DNA from: a virus
Length of the DNA stretch: 27,728 bases
Direction: 5' to 3' (one strand)
IMG/VR virus record: IMGVR_UViG_3300047562_001284
Location: 1-27,728 of that record
Both the position numbers and the translations under genes were made by a program. The stretch's first letter is position 1; the number at the start of each line of letters is the position of its first letter. Shown here one piece after another: positions 14,508 to 25,500 of the stretch. The notes under the pieces were generated by a model. That model did not search any database, had not been told where the DNA came from, and worked only from the letters and a program-made list of their open reading frames with translations.

Positions 14508-15626
14508 ATGGCATATGAAATAGATCAAATAGACCGAAGATTATTAGACTTAGTTAGTGGCAGAGAATCTGCTGGTAGATATGATGCATTGTATCCTAGT
14601 ACAAAAGATCCGCAAATTCCACAACTTACACTTGCACAAATTGATGCCTATCAAACTAGACGTATTAATTCGGGTATTGCAAGTAGTGCAATTGGACGTT
14701 ATCAGTTTATCCAAAAAACATTACGAAGTGCTAGAGAAATAGCAGGAATTGCATCAAACGTTCAATTTAGCGAAGGTGTGCAGGATTATTTGATGATTGC
14801 TGTTTTAAGAAACAGTAGAAGATTAAACCAATGGAAATCGGGAAGTTTAAGTGATGCAGATTTTTGTCTACAATTAGCAAGAGAATTTGCCAGTGTTCCT
14901 GTTCCTTACGATACACAAGGACACCATAGGTTTGTTCGAAAAGGCGAAACATATTATGCCGGCGATAGACTAAACAGAGCAGGACACAGTGCTGATGCTT
15001 TTATTGCTTGCTTAAGAGATATTAGAAATGGCGGCCCTGGTAATATTGAAGAAATAGATATTACAACTAGCGATGCTACAAACACTTCAGCAGGTACCAG
15101 TCCTGTAACTCAAGCAGAAATACAGGCAGGTGGCGGCCAACGTATACGTGGCGGCAATCCTGCAGACAGGCCTATTGTTGGAAATACTCTTCCTAGTAAT
15201 GTTAATCCATACATTTACAAAACAATTGATCCGTACGATAATCGTTATGATTTTAGAACTGGAGAAAAAGTAAGAGACTTATTAGTAAATGGTACCAATC
15301 CGATTTCTGCTAGTGGCGGGAGTGCTGATAACGGAAGACCTCCTGTTGACGATGGCGGAAGAGACGGACTATCGGGTGATCAAATACGTCAACTTGAAGA
15401 AGGTAGAACTATTCAAACTGAAGATGGCACATTCCTAACTCAACGTACAGTTGATACACCGGCAGGCCCGCAAACAGTTTACGAACGTACACGAGTTGTA
15501 CAAACTCCGGCTGGACCTCAAAATGTTAGAGTTCCGTATGCTAGTGGATCGACTCAACCAAATGTTACAACAACACCTCCGGCAAGACCTGAACCTCAGT
15601 TTGTACGTCCAACAGGTCCGCAATAA
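14508..15626 (+). CDS. GH104-like peptidoglycan hydrolase with low-complexity tail
   Basis: A 372-residue protein. Residues about 8-170 resemble phage lambda endolysin R (GH104 lytic transglycosylase): LLDLVSGRESAGRYDALYP with likely catalytic Glu20, SSAIGRYQF (59-67, the conserved GRYQ), FSEGVQDYLMIAVL and the tail EFASVPVPYDTQG. The remainder is rich in Gly, Pro, Thr and Asn, with the short repeat TPAGPQ twice, and looks disordered or fibre-like. It follows the gp5-like gene, with AAGGA (14496-14500) overlapping that gene's stop codon. Position in the baseplate block suggests a virion-borne wall enzyme rather than a lysis endolysin, and no transmembrane or signal segment or holin is seen. 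The GH104 assignment is by motif recall. Confidence 0.72.
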   Translation: MAYEIDQIDRRLLDLVSGRESAGRYDALYPSTKDPQIPQLTLAQIDAYQTRRINSGIASSAIGRYQFIQKTLRSAREIAGIASNVQFSEGVQDYLMIAVLRNSRRLNQWKSGSLSDADFCLQLAREFASVPVPYDTQGHHRFVRKGETYYAGDRLNRAGHSADAFIACLRDIRNGGPGNIEEIDITTSDATNTSAGTSPVTQAEIQAGGGQRIRGGNPADRPIVGNTLPSNVNPYIYKTIDPYDNRYDFRTGEKVRDLLVNGTNPISASGGSADNGRPPVDDGGRDGLSGDQIRQLEEGRTIQTEDGTFLTQRTVDTPAGPQTVYERTRVVQTPAGPQNVRVPYASGSTQPNVTTTPPARPEPQFVRPTGPQ

Positions 15627-15641
15627 TAAGGTAAATATGTT

Positions 15642-16085
15642 ATGAGTTCTTTAGAAAAAAATTTATATAAAAATTTAAAAGTTAGACAAATTGAAACTGC
15701 AAAACAAAACCCTATAATTAATAAAAGTTATAGGGGTATTAGTACTATTGCAGATTCTAAAGAATTTAGAATCAACGACCTTGCCTTAATTAAACAAGAC
15801 CTTATTAATCATTTTCATATAAGACTCGGTGAAAAATTAGAAAATCCAGAATTTGGAACAATTATTTGGGATGTATTGTACGAACCACTAACTGACACAT
15901 TGCGTGATGCAATTGTACAAAATGTAACGGAAATTGTCAATTACGATCCTAGAGTAAAAGTTGATAAAGTTACAGTTGATACATACGAACATGGCATACA
16001 AGTTCAGTGCAGTTTACTCTATTTAGACTACAGCATAAGCGAACAATTACAATTTAATTTTGATAGAGAAAACGGTTTAATATAA
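15642..16085 (+). CDS. 25: gp25-like baseplate wedge protein
   Basis: A 147-residue protein with the GPW/gp25 family core: NDLALIKQDLINHFHIRLGE, then NPEFGTIIWDVLYEPLTD and a C-terminal beta/alpha part ending in LQFNFDRENGLI. T4 gp25 (132 residues) is a wedge component contacting gp6. It starts with ATG at 15642, with AAGG at 15628-15631; an ATG at 15636 is out of use because it is followed by a stop. Its stop lies in the promoter region of gp6, so gp6 also has its own late promoter. Confidence 0.92.
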   Translation: MSSLEKNLYKNLKVRQIETAKQNPIINKSYRGISTIADSKEFRINDLALIKQDLINHFHIRLGEKLENPEFGTIIWDVLYEPLTDTLRDAIVQNVTEIVNYDPRVKVDKVTVDTYEHGIQVQCSLLYLDYSISEQLQFNFDRENGLI

Positions 16086-16098
16086 ACTGCGCACTTTT
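16085..16098 (+). repeat. 14-base element AACTGCGCACTTTT, copy 2
   Basis: Identical to the copy at 1433-1446. It overlaps the last base of the gp25 stop codon and lies seven bases before the CATAAATA box. The spacing to the box start is 21 bases here and 18 in the first copy. See finding. Confidence 0.6.
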
Positions 16099-16105
16099 TA
16101 ATTTT

Positions 16106-16113
16106 CATAAATA
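16106..16113 (+). promoter_or_regulatory. Late-promoter-like box CATAAATA upstream of gp6
   Basis: CATAAATA matches seven of eight bases of the T4 late box, 32 bases before the gp6 start, with GAGGAA at 16125-16130 in between. It gives gp6 and the giant downstream gene a promoter independent of the gp48-gp25 run. Confidence 0.6.
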
Positions 16114-16137
16114 TTGTAATAGCCGAGGAATGAAAAT

Positions 16138-19100
16138 ATGTCATCAACTGATAGACAAAATAGACTACTTTTAAACGAAGACTGGAAGAAAATCTACCAA
16201 AGTTTTAGGTTCGCAGATTTTAAATCATACGACTTTGATACACTTCGTCGTACAATGATCAATTATCTCCGTACTAATTATCCAGAAGACTTTAACGACT
16301 ATATTGAAAGTAGCGAATATCTTGCGCTAATTGATATGATTGCGTTCCTTGGACAAAACATCAGTTTCCGTATAGACTTAAACGCAAGAGAAAACTATAT
16401 CGATCTAGCCGAACGCAAAGAAAGTGTTTTAAGACTTGCACGTTTAGTGTCATATAATCCGACAAGAAATAAACCTGCAAATGGTCTATTAAAATTTTCT
16501 AGCATTCAAACAACAGAAAATGTTACAGATAGCAACGGTATAAACTTATCAAATAGAAGCATTGTTTGGAATGATAGTGCAAACAGTGATTGGTATGATC
16601 AGTTTATTAAAATTGTTAATGCTGCGCTTCCAGTACAAAATAAATTTGGAAAACCTATAGTTAATGATATTGTAAACGGTGTTCCTACAGAACAATACAG
16701 ATTTAATTCTTCAAATAGTACAACACCGATATATCAGTTTTCTCAAAGTATTAATGGAAAAAACTTAGATTTTGAAGTTGTTAGTACCGGAGTTGAAAAT
16801 TCTGAAATAGTAGAAGAAGCACCCTTACCTGGAAACCAGTTGTCATTTTTATATAGAGACAACGGACAAGGTGCTGGTAGCAATACAACAGGATTCTTTT
16901 TACACTTTAGACAAGGTGTTTTAAAGCGTGGCGAATTTAATATAGATTTTCCTGTACCAAACCAAAAAATTGATATTGATGTAGCAAATATTAACCACAG
17001 CGATGTTTGGTTATACAAATTAGATTCCGACGGCAACGAATCAGACCTATGGACAAAAGTTGATGCAGTTGAAGGTAACAATATTGTTTATAATAGTTTA
17101 AACAAAGGAATTAAAGATATCTTCAGTGTACTAACTAGAACTGACGATAGAGTAAGTTTAATATTCAGTGACGGTGTTTTTGGCACTTTGCCAAAAGGAC
17201 AGTTCCGTACATATTACAGAACAAGTGCAAATTTTGATTACGTTATTAACAGTAACGTGATTAGAAATGTTAATATTAGAATTCCATATATTAGTAAAAT
17301 TGGTAGAGCAGAAACATTAACTGTTGTTGCTGATTTAAAAGTATCAGTATCAAATGCTGCTAGTACTGAGAGTGTAGATAGCATTAAAACAAATGCACCT
17401 AGTACATATTATACACAAAATCGTTTAATTACAGGAGAAGATTACAATCTAGGACCTCTTGCAATAAGCCAAGATATTATTAAAACAAAAAGTGTAAACC
17501 GTGTTGCAAGTGGTATTAGTAGATATTATGATATTTTAGATGCAACTGGAAAATATAGTAATACAAATATTTTTGGTAGCGACGGAGTTCTTTATGAGCA
17601 ATACGTTGATGAAAAAACAAACTTTGAATTTATAACAAGAACTGACATTGAAAGTGTAATTGAAAACAAAATTACAGATATTCTTGAAAATAAAAATTTA
17701 AGAAATTTCTATTTGCGTAATGTTTATAATCAAAGATATGACGAATTAAATTTAAAATGGATTTCAGTAACCAGTGAAACAAATAGAGAAACTGGTTATG
17801 TTGAAGATGCCGATGGAATTGTTTATCAAGTAGGAAGTTTTACCGAAGGTCCTTTAAGATTTTTAGAACCAGAAGCAATGATTAAATTTGTTCCGCCTAC
17901 AGGTTATTATTTCCTTGGGAATGGTTATACTACAGATATTAACAAAAAAGGCGCAACAGAATACAAGTGGTGCAAAATTGTCAGTATCAGCGATGACGGC
18001 ACAGAAGTAACTTCTTCTGGGCTAGGTCCTATTATTATCAATGATCAAATTCCAGAAACATTAGACCTTAAACCAGTTATATCACAAATTAAGCCTAAAT
18101 TTGTTAGAGATTTAATTGATGATGTAAAACTAGAAATTGTTGATCAAGTGTTTTCATATAGAACGTTTGGATTAAGATATGACAGAGAAGATCGCCAATG
18201 GAAAATCATTTTACAAGACGACCTTAATATAAATGGTGATTTTAATTTAAGCAATGCTGGCGACGAAACTGGACAAAATTTAGACAGTAGTTGGTTGTTA
18301 ATTTTTGAAACAAACAACTATAATTATGAAATCACTTTCAGGACATTAAAATACATATTTGAAAGTGATAGTGAAGTTAGATTCTATTACGATAGTAATA
18401 AAAAAATCTACGATAGCAAAACTGGAAAAATTGTCAAAGATAAAATCAGTGTGTTAAGTATCAACACCGATGTTAATTCATCTTCTGGTGCAATACCTTA
18501 TACAGTCGACTTCGATTGGGAAGTATCTAGCGAATACAGAGACGGCGATGGTTATGTGGACAGTAAAAAAGTTGAAGTTGTGTTCTATGACAACGACGAC
18601 GACGGTGTAATAGATAATCCGTTATTGTTTGAAGAAATTGTAGATTTAGACAATTATGTGTTTACAAAACGTACTGAAATTGGCAACAGCGTGTACAATC
18701 AATTTTTAGACAAAGAAACTTACAACATTATACAAGTTGCAAGTTCAGCAAATATTGATACAACTGCAAGTAATAATCCTATATATTATATTGTTAATGA
18801 TGATTTATTTTATCAACTTACTAGTTCTACAAGACAATTAACATTACTGTATGATTATCAAGCACATGTGGGACGCAGTGGATTAAAATTCCAATATATT
18901 CATGCTAGTGATGAAAACAATAGAATAGATCCTAGCAGTACAAATATTATCGATACATACATTTTAACTAAACAGTATGATACACAATTTAGAAGTTGGT
19001 TAAGGGGAGATATTTCTGTAAAACCTTTACCGATGAGCAGCGATCAGATGTACAGAACATATGGTAGCGAAATTAATAAAATAAAAAGTATTAGTGATGA

Positions 19101-19584
19101 AGTTATATATCATCCTGTAAAATACAAATTATTATTTGGAGCCGAAAGTCCAACAGATATGCAAGCAACGTTTAAAATAGTAAAAAACAGTGAACGTGTT
19201 GTAAATGATAACAAAATTAAATCAGATGTTATTAGTGCAATTAACAGATTCTTTGCTTTAGAAAATTGGGACTTTGGAGAAACATTTTATTGGAACGAAC
19301 TATCTACATATATTATGAAAGAATTATCTCCTGATTTAAGTAGTATTGTTATTGTTCCTAATGCAACTACTAGCGAATTTGGCAGTCTTTTTGAAATTAA
19401 AGCCGAGGCAGATGAAATTTTTGTTAGTAGTGCTAAAGTAGAAGACGTAGAAATTATTAGTGCAATAACTGCTGAAAGATTGAAATCTTCAGGAAATATT
19501 GTAACAGAATATTCATCAACAAACTCTGGAGTACAGAGTTCAACAGGATCAGCAAGTAGTACATCTGGAGGCTTTATTTACTAA
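16138..19584 (+). CDS. 6: gp6-like baseplate wedge protein, enlarged
   Basis: A 1,148-residue wedge protein. The N-terminal 110 residues carry the gp6 signature: NYPEDFNDYIESSEYLALID, MIAFLGQNISFRIDLNAREN and AERKESVLRLARLVSYNP. In T4, gp6 forms the ring linking baseplate wedges and controls sheath contraction. T4 gp6 is 660 residues; the extra ~490 residues lie in the middle and C-terminal regions, rich in Asp, Asn, Ser and Ile, without a domain I recognise. The C-terminus is Ser/Thr/Gly rich (STNSGVQSSTGSASSTSGGF). ATG 16138 is preceded by GAGGAA seven bases upstream. Its stop overlaps the next ATG (TAATG). Confidence 0.88.
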   Translation: MSSTDRQNRLLLNEDWKKIYQSFRFADFKSYDFDTLRRTMINYLRTNYPEDFNDYIESSEYLALIDMIAFLGQNISFRIDLNARENYIDLAERKESVLRLARLVSYNPTRNKPANGLLKFSSIQTTENVTDSNGINLSNRSIVWNDSANSDWYDQFIKIVNAALPVQNKFGKPIVNDIVNGVPTEQYRFNSSNSTTPIYQFSQSINGKNLDFEVVSTGVENSEIVEEAPLPGNQLSFLYRDNGQGAGSNTTGFFLHFRQGVLKRGEFNIDFPVPNQKIDIDVANINHSDVWLYKLDSDGNESDLWTKVDAVEGNNIVYNSLNKGIKDIFSVLTRTDDRVSLIFSDGVFGTLPKGQFRTYYRTSANFDYVINSNVIRNVNIRIPYISKIGRAETLTVVADLKVSVSNAASTESVDSIKTNAPSTYYTQNRLITGEDYNLGPLAISQDIIKTKSVNRVASGISRYYDILDATGKYSNTNIFGSDGVLYEQYVDEKTNFEFITRTDIESVIENKITDILENKNLRNFYLRNVYNQRYDELNLKWISVTSETNRETGYVEDADGIVYQVGSFTEGPLRFLEPEAMIKFVPPTGYYFLGNGYTTDINKKGATEYKWCKIVSISDDGTEVTSSGLGPIIINDQIPETLDLKPVISQIKPKFVRDLIDDVKLEIVDQVFSYRTFGLRYDREDRQWKIILQDDLNINGDFNLSNAGDETGQNLDSSWLLIFETNNYNYEITFRTLKYIFESDSEVRFYYDSNKKIYDSKTGKIVKDKISVLSINTDVNSSSGAIPYTVDFDWEVSSEYRDGDGYVDSKKVEVVFYDNDDDGVIDNPLLFEEIVDLDNYVFTKRTEIGNSVYNQFLDKETYNIIQVASSANIDTTASNNPIYYIVNDDLFYQLTSSTRQLTLLYDYQAHVGRSGLKFQYIHASDENNRIDPSSTNIIDTYILTKQYDTQFRSWLRGDISVKPLPMSSDQMYRTYGSEINKIKSISDEVIYHPVKYKLLFGAESPTDMQATFKIVKNSERVVNDNKIKSDVISAINRFFALENWDFGETFYWNELSTYIMKELSPDLSSIVIVPNATTSEFGSLFEIKAEADEIFVSSAKVEDVEIISAITAERLKSSGNIVTEYSSTNSGVQSSTGSASSTSGGFIY

Positions 19585-22500
19585 TGGCTTATAATGACAA
19601 CCAAGAAGATTTTCCTCTTCCAACACCTAATGATGACAACAGAAATTCGGCAACTTTTTTACCTAAATTTTTTAGATCTGATAGAAATAAAAAGTTTATT
19701 GATGCTACAATTGATCAAATGGTCAAACCGGGCGTTGTTGAAAAATTAAGCGGTTTTGCCGGAAGACGTTACGCAAAGTCTGCAACTGTAAAAGACAATT
19801 ATATTGTAGATGTTACACCAGAAAGAGAAAACTATCAATTTGAGCCAGTAACTGTTTACAAAGACGATCTAGGAAATGTTGAACTATTAAAAAACTATAA
19901 TGACTTTATTGGTCAAACAAATTCACTAAAAGGTCCTGTTTTAAATCACAGTTTGTTTAATCAACAAGAATACTATTCTTGGGATCCTCATATCAATTGG
20001 GATAAATTTGTAAACTTTAGAGAATACTATTGGTTACCAATTGGGCCATTACCGATCGGTGTATTTGGACAATCAAGAGAAGTAATTAGTACATATACTG
20101 TTACTGTAGTAGACGAAGTTGACAACTATGCATATGTATTTTCACCTAATGGGTTTACTCGAAATCCGAGAATAAAACTTTTTGTAGGACAAACATATAG
20201 ATTTGAAATAAATGCTCCTGGGCATCCTATGGCTTTTGTTCTTTCAAGAAGCATTGAAGATACTGATTTAGGTGTTGCATTAGATTTAGAAGTTACTGAT
20301 ATCTTGTACACTAAAGGTATTAAGAAATATGTATACGATGTTGATAACAAACTTGTAGAAACAACAAGCGACTTTATCGAAGAAGGTGTTATTGAATTCA
20401 CTATCGGGGAAGATATTCCCGATACCCTTTACTATGTAAGCAAGAATGATGTTAATACAAGCGGAATTGTTACATTTGCTCCTATTGAAGAAAACACCGA
20501 AATTGATGTAGAAGCAGAAATACTAGGAAAGAAAACATATAAAACTGGATCAAGAATACAACTTAGCAACGGCATGAAAGTATTTTTCCAAGGAATTGTA
20601 ACTCCTGAAAAATACAATGCTGGATATTGGTATGTTGAAGGCGTAGGCGATTCGATAAAATTAATCAAAGAACAAGATCTAGAAATTCCATCAGTGTTTA
20701 CAGATGAAATTGAAATACCGTGGGATGCATACGGATATGACAAATATCCGTTTGAAGATGCAACTGCGTTTGCAGGTACAAAAGATTATATTGTAATTGA
20801 TAGAACTAGTGCTGATAGAAATCCATGGAGCAGATATAATCGCTGGTTCCATAAAGAAGTTATTAGAGTTAGTGCAGAAGCAAATAATCAGACAATGGAT
20901 CTTGATCAAGATGCTAGAGCAAAGCGTCCTATTATTGAATTTGAAGCAGGATTAAAACTTTGGAATCATGGTAGTAAAGCAAAGAATAACGTTAACCTTA
21001 TAGATGACTATACTACAGACGTATTCAGTAATATTGAAGGAAGTCTTGGCTATAATATCGATGGAGTTGATTTAACAGATGGTATGCGTGTACTGTTTAC
21101 AGCAGACCCTGACATTTTTGTTAATGGAAAAATATTTGAAGTTAAATTTATTAACCATAACGGAATAAGACAAATTGCACTAGTTGAAACTGATGATACA
21201 AATCCTATAATTGAAGAGTCTGTTCTAATAACTCAAGGCGAGCAATATAAAGGAAAAATGTTCTGGTATAATGGAACAACTTGGAAACAATCACAAGATA
21301 AAACAGAACTTAATCAAGCACCTTATTTTGATTTATTTGATACCAATGGAATACAGTTAAATGACGAAACTTATTATCCTTCAAGTAACTTTAGAGGTAA
21401 TAAATTGTTTTCTTATAAAGTTGGATCTGGAAGCAATGATGTTGAACTAGGGTTTCCTTTAACATATAGAAATATTGCAAACGTTGGCGATGTTGTTTAT
21501 GAATTTAATTTATTAAGTGATACATTTACGTTCCAGGAAGAATTCCTTGAAGGAAATCTAGTATCTACAGATACTACTTTCTTAAAAAAATACAATCGTC
21601 AAGGTGACGATTATGTCTGGGCAAATGGTTGGAAAAAAGCAAAAACAAAAAGCAAACAACCTGTTATACGTCAATATAATGTAGATGTGCAAAAAAATAA
21701 CTTTGCTATAGATGTTTTTGATAATAGCGGAACACTAACTGATCTTGTTGTGCGTGTTATTGTTAATGGTGTTAAAGTAACAAACTACACAATTTCAAAC
21801 ATTAACGGAATTGCAACAGTTGTGTTTGACAACAACTTATCTAAAGATGACATATTAGTATTAAAATGTTATAGTGATGCTAATAAAAATTCAAAAGGGT
21901 TTTATGAAATACCTATTGGTTTAGAAAGAAATCCTCTTAACGAAAACTTAACAATATTAACACTTGGCGAAATTAACGATCACGTGAACACAATAGCCGA
22001 GGATCATCCTGAATTTGAAGGTACAGTTCTAGGAATAAACAACTTAAGAGATATTGGTAATACAACAGAATACGGTAAACGTTTTGTTCAACATACAGGC
22101 CCTGTTAACCTATCACTATATCATACAACTAAAAAAGATGCAAGCCTTTATAAAGCATTAAAATATGCTCGTAGAGAATATGCTAAGTTTAAAAGAAACT
22201 TTATTTCGTCGGCAACTAACAGTGGATTTTATGGCAGTGCAAAAGATCATGTTGACTTAGTTATAAAAAATATTGTGTCTTCAAACAACTCATCTAGTAC
22301 TTTTTATTTTAGTGATCTATTTGGGCACGGCGCTGCTATAAAAACAGAACACGATATTGAATATACAGGATCTGCATATTTTACATTATCAAAAGAATTT
22401 AGTTTAGATAATATTTCAAACAGAGCAGTAGGTGTTTACAGAAATAAAGAACAACTTCTTTATGGCAGAGATTACACATTTAGTAGTAACTTTGTATATG

Positions 22501-25500
22501 TTCACCTTGATCTTGAAGTAGGAGATATAATCGATGTTTACGAGTATGAAAATACAAACGGATTGTGTATTCCTCCTACTCCTACTAAACTAGGACTATA
22601 TCCAAAATATTTTCCAGAAATGTTCATTGATAGAACATACAAACTTTTAGAAACAGATTTTAATATTCCACAAACAGATGATCCTAGTTTAATATCGTTT
22701 GATCTATATGATATAAATTCGTTAATTCCAAACAACGAAATTCGTGTGTTTATATCGCCATCTGGGTCAACTAACTTTACTGAAATTACAGAAGGATTTA
22801 GTATAACTACAAATCCTGATTTTAGAACTATTAGATTTAATGAACCATTAAACGGCGGCCAAACATTACAAATTAGATATCCAGTTGTAGTAATACAAGG
22901 ACACGACGGAAGTATTACTAGAGCATATAACGACTATAGAGACGATTTGTTATTAGAACTCGAATACAGAATTTTTAATAATATAAAAGTTGAATACGAT
23001 GTTAATTTAATTGACATTCATGATTTTATTGGTACAGTTGACCGAGATACTAAAATTAGTAAAACTGAAATTGATAATATCATGCTAGGAGATTTCCAAG
23101 AATGGTTAGAAATTGCAGGATCTCCTGATTATACTAATTTTAATTTCTGGAATCAAACTGATAGTTTTACATACAATTATTTTGGTACTAGAGATTCAGA
23201 ATTTAATAACTTATCTGGATACTGGAGAAACATTTATAAAACATATTTTGACACAGACCGTCCTCATACTCATCCATGGGAAATGCTAGGTTTTTATATT
23301 AAGCCTACATGGTGGAATGAAGTATATGGTCCTGCTCCATACACAAAAGATAACCTAATACTTTGGAACGATTTGTCAGAAGGTATTATAAGAGAACCTA
23401 GACAACTAATAGTAAGAAACAAAAAGTATATTCGTAATAATCTATTAAATTACATCCCAGTTGATAGTAGTGGTAAACTTTTAAGTCCGTTAGAATGCGG
23501 GTTAGTAAAAGATTTTAATATTACACGTACAAGAAACGAGTTCTCGTTTGGAGATCATGCACCAACTGAAACTGCTTGGAGACGTAGTAGCGAATATCCG
23601 TTTAGTTTAATAACTGCATGGACATTATTACAACCTAACCATATTATTGGGTTAGGATTTGATAGAAGTCGTTTAATTAGAAACAAAGTTGGAAATGTTA
23701 TCTATTCGGAGACAAACAAGTGTATACGTTTAGCAGACATAGTTTTTCCTTCAGTATCAAAAGATGAAACTCCTGTATACACAGCAGGACTAATAAATTA
23801 TGTTGCAAATTATATTTCGGTAAGCAGTTCTAAAAAATACGAAAAATATAAATTAGAGTTAGCAGGACTAAAAAACCAACTTGCTGTTAAGTTAGGCGGA
23901 TTTGCTGATAAAACAAAGTTAAAACTTGTTCTTGATAGCAGAAGTCCTTTAAACAAAACAAGCGTATTTGTACCAGACGAAAACTACAAAATAGTTTTAA
24001 ACAAAAGTAACGCACTTGAAACTGCAACATTTAGCGGAATTATAATTGAAAAAACAACATCTGGGTATATAATTTCAGGATACGATAAAAGTAATCCTCA
24101 ATTCTTATACAATCCACCGAGAGATTTTGCATCCGATCCTGCATTTACAGTAGGTGGCATTAGTGAAGAATATGTAGATTGGAATGCCGGTAGTTTGTAT
24201 ACAAGCGGAACAGTAGTTTTACATGAAAATAGTTACTTTAGATGTAAAGTTAGTCATACAGCATCAAATACATTTGACGAAACTAAATTTTCAAAATTAC
24301 CAGGATTGCCTATTGTTGGCGGTGTTACTGCAAAATACAGAAAGAACTTTGAAGACACTGTTGAAAAATTACCATACGGAACTTTACTAAAATCTGTTCA
24401 AGAAGTTGCAGACTTTATGTTTGGTTATGAAAATTATTTAAAACTTCAAGGATTTAAATTTGAGCATGTAAACAACGATACTGGTGTTCTCGAAAGCATG
24501 TTACTTTCGATTAAAGAATTTATGTTCTTTGTAACACAAAACTGGACTAGTGGAACTCTTATTTCTCTAAGTCCGGCTGCAAATGAATTAAGATTTGAAA
24601 GAGATTATTATGTTGTTGATGATATATTTGATAACTTCTACGAATATAATATATTAACAGGCAATGGTCAACGACTAATTAATGAATTTACAAGTACATA
24701 CAGAACTAATGCAAATCAATTTAACATTAGGCCTGTTAATACAGACGATGGCATCTTCTTAGCCAAACTGCCACTAGTACAAATTGATCATGTTGTTTTA
24801 ATCGACAACGAGACAGATTTTGCAGACGTAATATTTGATACAGTGCCCGGTTATAGACAAGAAAGAATTAAACTTGTTGGATATAGAACTGACAATTGGA
24901 ACGGCGGTTTAAATATTCCAGGATTCTTCTATAACGAAGTTAAAATTTTAGAGTGGCAGATTTATACAGATTACTCAATTGGAGATATTGTTAAGTATAA
25001 AGAATATTTTTATATTGCAAAAGATAAACATACAAGTGATCAATTCTTTAATGCAAATTATTGGTCATTGCTAGACGACGAACCTGCGAGCGAGTTATTA
25101 CCTAACTGGGATTATAAAGTAAATCAGTTTACTGACTTTTATGATCTAGATACTGATAACTTCGATGTTGAACAGCAACGACTTGGGCAACACCTAATCG
25201 GTTACCAGAAAAGAGAATACCTTGCAAATATAATTGAAGATGACGTTAGTCAATACAAATTCTATCAAGGATTTATTCAAGACAAAGGAACAAAAAACAG
25301 TTTAACCAAGTTGTTTGATGCATTAAGTAGTGCTGATAAAGATAGTCTTGAATTCTATGAAGAATGGGCTATTCGTTTAGGACAATATGGTGCAATTGAT
25401 AATTTAATTGAAATAGAATATCAGTTAGATGAAAACAAATATAGAATTGAGCCACAAATTGTAGAATTAGTAACACAAGTTGATACAACAAGAGTTGACT

